From: Ichthyosporea sp. XGB-2017a
Lineage: Eukaryota > Opisthokonta > Ichthyosporea
DNA length: 23,104 nucleotides
Direction: 5' to 3'
Assembly (NCBI GenBank): GCA_002811675.1
Contig: PDIM01000056.1
Span: 55,924-79,027 of the forward strand
Shown here: in pieces, positions 1-7,700 of the stretch
How positions within the stretch are numbered: the first letter of the stretch is position 1
Layout of the letters: each line of letters begins with the position of its first letter
Made by a program: the position numbers and the translations under genes
Notes under the pieces: model-generated
The model's database searches: none
What the model saw: only the letters and a program-made list of their open reading frames with translations
Told to the model about the DNA's origin: nothing

Positions 1-873
1 CCACCTCTTCATATAGCGCTTTTGGTAGGTAGAAATAGAAAGAAAAGAAAAGAAACATATGTTCTGGTGTGGGGAAGCAGGAGGGGAGATTGTTTTAGAA
101 GAAAAAAAGAAAGAGAGAAAGGAAAAGAATATGTGGAAGAGCTGCTGGGGGCAGATTTGATTTAGTTGTTTTTTTTTGAGATAGAGAGACGAACTTGGAA
201 TAGAGAGAGGGGATTGAGTTTTTTGATGATTTTATTATCACGATTTGATTCTAATTTTTAATTTTAATTTTTTTTTTCGCATGTGTGTATAGGTAAAGCT
301 CAAGTTAGATTTGCTCACAATGTCCCTGACTTTTCGGAATATCGTCGACCTGCAACCAGCGGGGACATCTCTCGTCGTACCTTTTCTTATATGATGGTGG
401 GAGCTGGGGGTGTTTTGGCTGCCACTTCTGCCAAAAATCTGGTCAACACATTTATCAGTACCATGAGTGCGTCTGCTGATGTTCTTGCTTTGGCCAAGGT
501 TGAAATTGATTTGACTGCAATCCCCGAGGGTAAGAATCTGACTGTTAAATGGCGTGGTAAGCCCATTTTTATCCGCCACCGTACCGATAAGGAGGTTGCT
601 GAAGCCGCTGCTGTTGATATCAGCACATTGAGAGACAAGGAAACTGATGCCCAGCGTGTTCCAGAGCCCAAATGGTTGATTATGATTGGTGTCTGTACGC
701 ATTTGGGTTGTGTGCCTGTGGGTGAAGCAGGTGATTTTGGCGGCTGGTTCTGTCCTTGTCACGGATCTCATTATGACATCTCCGGACGTATTAGGAGAGG
801 TCCCGCTCCTTTGAACTTGGAAATCCCTCCTTATGACTTCCTTGAAGGAAATTCTAAGGTTGTGATTGGATAA
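1..873 (+). CDS. UQCRFS1: Rieske iron-sulfur protein of mitochondrial complex III (3' part of gene, two exons visible)
   Basis: This is the catalytic [2Fe-2S] subunit of the cytochrome bc1 complex, which passes electrons from ubiquinol to cytochrome c1 at the inner mitochondrial membrane. The gene is cut at the window edge. Exon fragment 1-24 (reading frame from base 3) joins 293-873 across a GT-AG intron, the split codon g|gt giving Gly. Exon 2 holds the hinge entry [10 protein letters not shown], a transmembrane helix around [13 protein letters not shown], the flexible neck MSASADVLA, and both cluster loops: CTHLGC (694-711) and CPCH (751-762), which supply the two Cys and two His ligands plus the disulfide pair. 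It ends in the usual PPYDF and VVIG region, so the C-terminus is complete. The mitochondrial presequence lies upstream of the window. An in-frame GTG at 283 is inside the intron and is not a start. Family assignment is essentially certain. Confidence 0.97.
25..292 (+). other. Intron in the Rieske gene
   Basis: The donor is GTAGGT at 25 and the acceptor is a T-rich tract ending TATAG at 292. A TTCTAAT branch-point-like site lies at about 249-255, roughly 38 nt before the acceptor. Splicing restores the frame (phase 1) and joins an N-terminal stretch to VPDFSEYRR with family-like spacing. The next possible donor (29) would bring a stop into frame. Confidence 0.85.
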
Positions 874-960
874 ATGAAAAGAGGAACAAAGGGGTAAAAG
901 GAAAAAAAAAAGAAAGGAAATGAAGAATGTAAAAGAAAATTGAGAATGAATGAAGGAATT

Positions 961-976
961 GTCATTAAAAAATGAC
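961..976 (+). repeat. Short perfect hairpin in the Rieske 3' flank
   Basis: GTCATT and AATGAC form a perfect 6-bp stem around a four-A loop, 88 nt after the Rieske stop codon. It could form in the 3' UTR. A role is not shown, and an A/T-rich stem this short can arise by chance. Confidence 0.3.
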
Positions 977-1371
977 GGAAAAGAAAAAGGAGCGAGGGAA
1001 GGGCAAGTAGCAAGAAAAAGGAGGGAGGGGAACCATAGGCTATCTTAGTGTTTCGTTTTTTCATTCTTTCTCTTGCCTTACTTTTCGCCTTATGTTGTAT
1101 GCTCTTATTCTGGTTCCGTTTTTAATGCTTTCTTGCTAGTTCTTTCTTTTTCAGTTCTTTGTTTGTTTGGAGATTTGGCATTCGGCTTTCTTTTTAATTT
1201 TATTCGCGTAAAAGGGGTGCTTGTGCATATTCCGCTTTGTTTGAATGTGTAGAGTTATTCTTTTTATCTTTTTTCTTTTGTGTATTGTTATTATTATTGG
1301 AGATGGGAGGAAATTGCAAAGAAAAATGAAGGAAATTAAAAAGCTGTTTAATAGTATTTGAAACAAGTAAT

Positions 1372-1377
1372 AATAAA
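1372..1377 (+). promoter_or_regulatory. Candidate polyadenylation signal AATAAA for the Rieske gene
   Basis: This is an exact AATAAA on the plus strand about 500 nt after the Rieske stop, inside a run of AATAA units. It is the only canonical plus-strand hexamer I noticed before the kinase gene, but the implied 3' UTR would be long, so a non-canonical site nearer the stop is possible. Confidence 0.35.
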
Positions 1378-1451
1378 TAATAGAAAACGTGTATAAAAAT
1401 ATTCTGCGAAAGGAGACGTTGTTTTAGTCATTTTCACCGACTTCAAAATGG

Positions 1452-1457
1452 TTTATT
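1452..1457 (-). promoter_or_regulatory. Candidate polyadenylation signal AATAAA for the eIF2alpha kinase gene
   Basis: TTTATT on the plus strand is AATAAA on the minus strand, 45 nt after the kinase stop codon. That is a good distance for a compact genome. Together with the plus-strand signal at 1372, it implies that the two convergent transcripts overlap at their tails. Confidence 0.5.
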
Positions 1458-1501
1458 TACAATATATCAAAGCATTTTGCTTGAGGCTTTGGGGGCTCCC
1501 G

Positions 1502-4483
1502 TCAAGTGTCTGAAGTAGTTCCATGAAAGTTTGCAGAAGCAGTTTTCAATTTCATTAATTCTTCTCGAAGCATTGCAATTTCATCATCTTTCTCACAAAG
1601 TTGCCTTTTCAAATCTTTCATTTGTTCGTCTTCGCCCTGTTTGATTAGAGCGAGTTGGGATATCTCTGATGCAGACGGTCTATCTTTGGGGTCTGCAGCT
1701 GTTAACCAGAGTATAAAAGCACTTTCTTTAGGGCATCGTACCAGAAACTCTTCTGGAAGAATTCCTTCCCGGAGGTTTTTCAACGCAATAACTCTTTCCA
1801 TTCCCGTTTTGAACGGAAAAAATAGCTCAAAGAAAATAATTCCCAAACTAAATATGTCCGTCTTCTCGTCATAGCCCTCGAACCCATCCCGCTGGAGCAG
1901 CTGCTCCGGGCTTGCATATGTTCCTGTTCCAACCCCAGTGGTATGGTCACTTAAATTGGTTCCCAAAAGCACCAATGAACTCGCAGACCCGTGTATATCG
2001 GCAATTTCATCTGTGGGGGCATTCAAAGATCGAACTTGGCCAAAGGTCTCTTCGGAGTAGTTTTTTGTAGGATGCGCAAGGGGTATGCAGCCTTCTATCG
2101 TCCCGGTGCATAAGCCAAAATCGCCTATTTTCACCACAGAACCATGCATAAATATATTAACAGGTTTCAAGTCTCTATGGATGAGACCTTCACAATGAAT
2201 ATATTCCACCCCTTTCACAATTTGATGAAAAATCTTCATTGACTCTTCATAATTAGCACCCTCAACTTCCGCTGTTGGCATATTCTGATTACGCTCACTA
2301 ATCCAATCTCGCAACATTCGCTGACAATACTGCATTTGAATAAACAACGTTAAGCACCCAGACGCAGAAAATTCACCAAAGTCACCCAAGAAATCGTGAG
2401 CTTTATGGTCCCCAGAGCCTTTTCTCCTTGGAATTACATCATCAATTTCACCGGCATGCTTAGCAAAAAAGGCATTGCGACTTGTACTACTAGAAGCAAG
2501 TGACCACGCGGAGCTCTGCGAGCTGTATCGCCTTCTCGCTCTGTCAACCATTACTGCAAGGCTTTGATTCTTGCTTGGGTCAAACTCGTCTTCATTGCTA
2601 TCATCAGACAATCTCCTTTCCATTCCATCTCCAGAATTCTCCAACCCTCCCCCATTTTCATTTTCGAAAACAATTTCCGACCCAGAATCATCATCTTTCG
2701 TATGTCCTCCAGTTCCTCGGCTATCATTATCCAACTCATCTAAATCACTCGAGGCACTACCGACAGCAAAGTCAAGGAACGAACTCTCACTCACTTCCGA
2801 GAAGTTTCTGATTCTTGCCCTCCCTTGCCACATTTCTCGCTGCTGCTTCAGCTCAAAATCATCATCCACAAATTGAACATGCGAGTGAAGGTGATGATGT
2901 GAGGACTGCATATGCATGTCTTCAAACACAATACTATCCTCTTCGTATAGATCATCAGAACAGGTTGCTACCGGGGTCACATCCCGCACACTGTCCTCCT
3001 CCTCCCCCCCAATACGCCCGCGGGGTCGGAAAAGCAACCCGTCAGACCCATCATTCCTGCTATCAATGTTGCTAGATCCAGATGACGAGTGCAACAACTC
3101 CATAGTTGAGCTGTGCGATGATCCAGAAAAGTACGACAGGTACGCCTCCGTTTCCCTCGAATTCGTACTGTGCCTTCTCCCAACTTTCCCCGTTGAGCCG
3201 CCAATCGTTCTAGCCCCGGCCATACCAATACCCAGGGGAGCCTCAATTCTGGGCTGACCACGATAGGGGAAATTCTGACTACCAGTACCACCCGGGCCCT
3301 GATTATTCAACTTGTAATGATGATAAAACGGTGCCGGGGTAGCTTCACTGGCCGGTGCTCCATTTGCAGACCCCAAAAGTCCACCAAACATATCCCTCAA
3401 CGCCGGCCCTAAATAGTCATCGCCCACAGCTGGCTCTGCTGCAATGGCCGCGTGACCAACATGATGCTTATTCGTATTTCTCCCCATCACATCGTTATCA
3501 TCATCATTGTTGTTGTTATTCCGATTCTTCCCTCTACTCTTACCATGTCCTCCCCCAATTGACCCATACTCCACCCACGCTGCGTGATACCTCACCACAT
3601 TTTCGTGCTCCAGATGCGCCAGACTCTTCACCTCCCGCATCACCTTCGTATACACGCTCCAATCACAATTCTTCAACCGCACTTTCTTAATCGCATACAC
3701 CCGCCCATCCAAACGATTCCTCGCCTTGAACACAGTTCCAAAACCACCATCCCCAAGCTTGCCTAGCTCTTCAAAATCCTCAAGGTACCGCGAGGAGGCA
3801 AACACAGGCACTTCTTCCTTCCCTCCTCCTCCTCCTCCCATTTTCTTTCCCGCATCCTCCACCCCTCGAGCATGATTCACTGGTGGGCGTGGAGGAGGAG
3901 GCGGCGGAGACATTGGTACGTGCTCATGAAGATTATGATTAGTACTATTACCCCTCTTCTTTTTCTTTTTCTTCTTTCCCTCCCTCCCTCCCTCCTCCTC
4001 TCCCTCTTCCTCTCCCTCTTCAGCCCTCTCCCCTTTCTCATCATTATAACCAAGTGAACGAGATTTCAAATAGGATTCCTCCCTCTCAATGGATTTAAAA
4101 GCTTCGGTAATCAACCCTGTAAATGCGCGTTTATACGCATTCCGTACATGGCCTAGATCATCCAAAAACGACACGGAATCAATGATCCCCATCCTCGCGA
4201 GCTGCTTACAAATCACAAAGAACAACTTGCGGTGTTTGTTTCCATCTGTACCGTACATCACACAGAAATTCTCCAGCAGGGATACGAGAAGTAAATGACC
4301 TTGCTGGGTGCGATCCCGTTGCGATAAGATGAAGTCCTGGTCCCCTACAGAGGTGGATGATGTCCCTGCCCCTCCTCCTGTTGCGGAAGAAGAAGAGGAC
4401 GAGCGGCGGAGCACTCGTTGATTCTCCTTCTTCTTCTTATTATTGTTGTTGTTTTCATATCGCTTTTGATCTTTTTCCTCCAT
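1502..4483 (-). CDS. EIF2AK1: HRI-type eIF2alpha kinase (993 aa, single exon)
   Basis: This Ser/Thr kinase should phosphorylate eIF2alpha and start the integrated stress response. Residues about 58-150 match the HRI-specific N-terminal domain (HLLLVSLLENF). The kinase has a Gly loop LGDGGFGTVF (about 243-252), the ATP lysine in YAIKKV, the alpha-C glutamate in MREVKSL, HRDLKP (about 766), DFG (about 787), GTGTYASPEQL and DIFSLGIIFFELF. A kinase insert of about 400 residues, mostly low-complexity, follows HAAWVEY. This is far longer than the roughly 140 residues of human HRI and is the hallmark split of the eIF2alpha kinase family. The activation segment is also inflated. The C-terminus is a heptad-like coiled coil (residues about 953-980), as in animal HRI. 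The next in-frame Met is at residue 75, inside the conserved domain, so the ATG at 4483 is needed. The usual heme-ligand residues appear to be missing. PERK or GCN2 are less likely: no luminal, transmembrane or RWD region is seen. Confidence 0.93.
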   Translation of the reverse strand: MEEKDQKRYENNNNNKKKKENQRVLRRSSSSSSATGGGAGTSSTSVGDQDFILSQRDRTQQGHLLLVSLLENFCVMYGTDGNKHRKLFFVICKQLARMGIIDSVSFLDDLGHVRNAYKRAFTGLITEAFKSIEREESYLKSRSLGYNDEKGERAEEGEEEGEEEGGREGKKKKKKKRGNSTNHNLHEHVPMSPPPPPPRPPVNHARGVEDAGKKMGGGGGGKEEVPVFASSRYLEDFEELGKLGDGGFGTVFKARNRLDGRVYAIKKVRLKNCDWSVYTKVMREVKSLAHLEHENVVRYHAAWVEYGSIGGGHGKSRGKNRNNNNNDDDNDVMGRNTNKHHVGHAAIAAEPAVGDDYLGPALRDMFGGLLGSANGAPASEATPAPFYHHYKLNNQGPGGTGSQNFPYRGQPRIEAPLGIGMAGARTIGGSTGKVGRRHSTNSRETEAYLSYFSGSSHSSTMELLHSSSGSSNIDSRNDGSDGLLFRPRGRIGGEEEDSVRDVTPVATCSDDLYEEDSIVFEDMHMQSSHHHLHSHVQFVDDDFELKQQREMWQGRARIRNFSEVSESSFLDFAVGSASSDLDELDNDSRGTGGHTKDDDSGSEIVFENENGGGLENSGDGMERRLSDDSNEDEFDPSKNQSLAVMVDRARRRYSSQSSAWSLASSSTSRNAFFAKHAGEIDDVIPRRKGSGDHKAHDFLGDFGEFSASGCLTLFIQMQYCQRMLRDWISERNQNMPTAEVEGANYEESMKIFHQIVKGVEYIHCEGLIHRDLKPVNIFMHGSVVKIGDFGLCTGTIEGCIPLAHPTKNYSEETFGQVRSLNAPTDEIADIHGSASSLVLLGTNLSDHTTGVGTGTYASPEQLLQRDGFEGYDEKTDIFSLGIIFFELFFPFKTGMERVIALKNLREGILPEEFLVRCPKESAFILWLTAADPKDRPSASEISQLALIKQGEDEQMKDLKRQLCEKDDEIAMLREELMKLKTASANFHGTTSDT

Positions 4484-4488
4484 CCCAT
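4345..4488 (-). promoter_or_regulatory. Overlapping out-of-frame upstream ORF (47 codons) at the kinase start
   Basis: An ATG at 4488 lies 5 nt before the kinase ATG at 4483 and in another frame; reading it gives 47 codons ending in TAG at 4345. Both ATGs have G at -3 and G at +4. A scanning ribosome would meet the upstream one first, so use of the kinase start would need leaky scanning, reinitiation or bypass. I verified each codon, and there is no earlier stop. Whether it is translated is inference. Confidence 0.5.
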
Positions 4489-4592
4489 CCCTCTGTATTT
4501 TCTTTTTTTTCTTTGCCTTTCCTGTTTTTCCGTTCTTTTCTCGTTTCGTTTTTCTTGGATTCGTTTTTTTTTGTGGTTTGTTTTGTTTTGTT

Positions 4593-4611
4593 TCAGTTCA
4601 TATCACATCAT
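4593..4611 (-). promoter_or_regulatory. Two minimal upstream ORFs in the kinase leader
   Basis: On the minus strand ATG ATG TGA (4611-4603) and ATG AAC TGA (4601-4593) lie 105-123 nt before the overlapping ATG at 4488. No other ATG lies between. They matter only if the kinase transcript begins upstream of 4611, which the sequence alone does not show. Confidence 0.3.
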
Positions 4612-4642
4612 TTTTTTTTGTTTCTTCTTTTCTTTTTTATTG

Positions 4643-4662
4643 TTTTTTTTTTTTTTTTTTTT
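4643..4662 (+). repeat. T20 homopolymer
   Basis: Twenty consecutive T on the plus strand. It would be an A20 tract in the leader or promoter of the kinase gene. Tracts of this kind commonly exclude nucleosomes, and they vary in length between alleles and in sequencing reads. Confidence 0.9.
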
Positions 4663-4782
4663 GAATTGTTTATAGATTGGCTGACTGAGACGTCTGAATT
4701 TTTGAGTATTTATTTGTCTTGCATCATTTTGAAAGAGAAGTGAAATAGGAACTTTGCCTGGAGCCGTGTGGACGGAAGGGAA

Positions 4783-7700
4783 ATGTCTTCTGTGGACTTG
4801 AACACGGCTGGGTCGAGGTCCCAGTTGACCAGTCAGGACTCAAGGCTGAGTCTGAACTGGACTGGGTCTGATTCTAACATCAATGAGAATACTAGTACGG
4901 TTGATGAGGCTATGGGGTTTGATAGAGACGACTTTAACTTTCTTCGTGTAGGGGATTCTACTTTTTTAACGACGTCTTATTATAACGTCTTGCCCCATCG
5001 ACCAACAGCTGAAGTAATTGGATTTATGCATGGTGCGAATATTTACGAAGAGCATTGTAAAGTTAAGCTTTCGGAAAACGCCACCGCTGCGTCCTTCCGT
5101 CATTATGAAAGCTTGTTTGTGGTTGAAAATTGTGTGGCGTCTCGTTCTCGAGGTGTGCAGTCTTTCAAAACAATGAAAAGTAGACAGAATGTCGTTGTTT
5201 ATGGGAATATAGTACAGTTTCGTCATTTTTATAGCGGAAAAATTTTACACTGTGCCAAAGGGGACTCTGCTGGGGCCTTAACTAACGCGCGGCAGTTGGA
5301 TAATCAATATTATGTGGGGCTATTTCCGGATGGGAGAGCTGATGATGATTCAGATGAAACTTGGTTTCGAATTCTCCCAAATAGCAAGCAGCGGCTCGAG
5401 GGTGAGAAGGTTAAGTTAGGGGATGAAATCTTGCTCGTTTCTATCACTTCAGAGCGCTTTGTTGAGGCGTGGGCTGATCCGGGAAAGGGGTTAGACCAAG
5501 AGGTAATGGTGAAAGCCTCCTTTCGCAAGTGTACTTGGAAGTTAAATCCGTTTAATTCGTATAAGAAGGACTCGGGAATGTATCTCAAAGGTGGAGATGT
5601 TATTTTCTTTTCCAGAAAACTAGAAAATCAAAACTTGGTTGTTATAAACAAGCCAAAAGGCTCAAGATCAGCAAAAGATGCCCCCCTTACGATTGCATTT
5701 TTGAAAAATGCACCTTTGGTGCAAATGAATTCGTTTTGGGTTATTGAGCTTTTAGATATGAAGTGGGGAGGGTCTTATATTGGTTGGGGGCAACAAATTA
5801 GGTTGCGTCATCTACTAACGGGTTTATACTTGTGTTATAAAACCCACCCAGAGCCTATATTCACATTAACAGAAGAACTGATGAATTCTAGTATATTTTT
5901 GCTGAGACCTATTCAAGATGAAATGACTGGCATAGGGGATGGAAGCAGTATTGTATTTAATAGACAAGAAGGACTTATGGGCACGCCTTCTATTAGATTT
6001 GGTGACACGCTTCTTTTTCTTCAGCACAACATGGGTGTTTGGATACATGCACATGTTGATTCAGTGTCAGGAGATTCCAAGGAAGGGCAAGATAATAATA
6101 GTGGGTCGATTCTAAAGGCTACAAAATCGGTCGATGTTTCGATTTCCAATAACTATGTGACTTCTACTGACAATGACTGTGTGACAATTGTACCACAAAG
6201 GGAGTGCAGTATTGATGATGCCATTGTCGTCTACAAAATCAGCCCGGATGTCCTTCGTGATGGACTAATGACGTTATTTGGGACTTCCCTTCTTTCCAAT
6301 ATTAGAAATTTTTTGTTTAGTGGGGCGAAAATAACTGTTACCAAAGATGTCGAGGAAGACGCAAAAGCAAAGCAAGCTAAAGAAATCAAAGCCTCCTTGC
6401 AAGGGTATTTTGCCAGTTTCGACAAAATAGCTGCATATTTTAAAAAGCGAGAAAGGGAGTATGAAGTATCTGTGAAAAGCAATGATGAGTTAATGTTCGC
6501 GAGGGTTCTTTTAGCAAGTGAGTTTAAAGTTATTAACCTCGTGGGCATGTCAATAAGAATTCCTTTTGATCGACCAATCAGCTCCATACGCATAGAAGAA
6601 ATTGACGACCCAATGAACGCGGATGCTGCTGATCTTCTTCGGCGTTTCTACGGGTTACTCAAGGTGCATTTGTCTCTGCGCTCAGAAAACAAAGTAATAT
6701 TTATGAAGGAGCATAGTATTGATTTGATAATGTCGCACTTGGGGCATGGCCTTGAAGTTATTGAAATTATTATTATGCTATTTGAAGACAACCCCGAATG
6801 CACCCATCATGTGACAACGGACCATATTGATACACTTATCGACTTTATGGAAAAAAATGGGCGGGATGGCAAAGTCGTAAAAGCTCTTGCAAATTTGTGT
6901 ACTGTTGGGGACAAAGCAATACGAAAATTTCAGAATTATATCAGTGATGCTATTCTGGACAGAGGGCGGAACTTACTTTTGGATAGTCGATTAACCCTAG
7001 TTGTGGAATCTTTGTATGCAAATCTCTATATCCCTTCTCGTAACGTTAAAGAAAATCTTCGCACGTGGTACTATGAGGTAGAAGTCACCGAGATACCGAA
7101 CGAACGGCATATAATGCGCCTAGGTTGGGCGACAAAGGGTTTTCAGCCTCAGGCTATGGATGGAAGAAGTGTGGGTGATGATTGCTTCTCGTATGGATAC
7201 GATCTTAAATCTATATGGCATGGTTGTGAATCCGAAGGCTACGGAGGCTTCAGTGAAGAAGATTATAAGCCTGGCAAGTGCTGCATAAGAGTAGGAGTAT
7301 TTATTGACTTCGAGGATGGCACCATTTCGTATACTGTGAATGGAAAATATATGGGTGTTGCGTTTAGAAATATCAATCTTGTATTTCAATTTGTACCTGT
7401 TGTAAGCATAAGCCATGGAGTAGAGCTTCGAGTTATTCTAGGGAATAAGGACTCCTCGCCGTTGGCTTTGGAAGATAAAATGTATATTCCTGTGGGGCAT
7501 GTAGCCAGGAATAGTGATGAAGAAGTATTGCTAAGTTATTGTCATACTAGCGGAGTTTTGGGTCTCGAACGAGGATTAACAACGTTAACAGGCTGCGGGA
7601 TGTTTCAAGACGAAACGCCTCCCCCAACCCAATTGAATGAGATCCATCTTCCAATCGAAATTTCTGGATATGGGGAGCTCCTTGCTGAAAGCATGCACAC

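Larger units (their letters stand above)
874..1501. other. Convergent spacer between the Rieske and kinase genes
   Basis: No gene is supported in these 628 bases. The first half is G/A-rich on the plus strand (poorly structured 3' UTR of Rieske) and the second half is T-rich. Small open frames here are low-complexity (Phe/Leu/Lys-rich) and look like composition artefacts. Candidate polyadenylation signals for both flanking genes are listed separately. Confidence 0.7.
4484..4782. promoter_or_regulatory. Divergent promoter region between the eIF2alpha kinase and ryanodine receptor genes
   Basis: These 299 nt separate the two divergent start codons and must hold both 5' leaders and promoters unless enhancers lie elsewhere. 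The plus strand is strongly pyrimidine-rich through about 4420-4665, including a run of 20 T; the 3' part (4666-4782) is of mixed composition. I see no convincing TATA box. On the ryanodine receptor side there is an in-frame TGA at 4741 and no ATG from there to 4783. Confidence 0.55.

Noticed and set aside
283-292. GTG at 283 as start of the Rieske protein
   Set aside because: It lies in the intron just before the TATAG acceptor; the upstream exon fragment supplies a better N-terminal continuation.
238-771. A 177-codon minus-strand open frame opposite the Rieske exon
   Set aside because: It is antisense to conserved cluster-binding coding sequence and spans an intron; no independent support.
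4643-4662. T20 run as the poly(A) scar of a retroposed gene (minus-strand A20)
   Set aside because: No flanking target-site duplication and no retroposed coding sequence ends there; it lies in a general T-rich promoter tract.
4357-4743. A Phe/Leu-rich 128-codon open frame on the plus strand over the kinase 5' end and promoter region
   Set aside because: It is a direct product of the T-rich tract, with no homology or non-repetitive content.
4768-4782. GTG as an earlier start for the ryanodine receptor
   Set aside because: Nuclear genes start with ATG; the ATG at 4783 is in frame and the first after the TGA at 4741.
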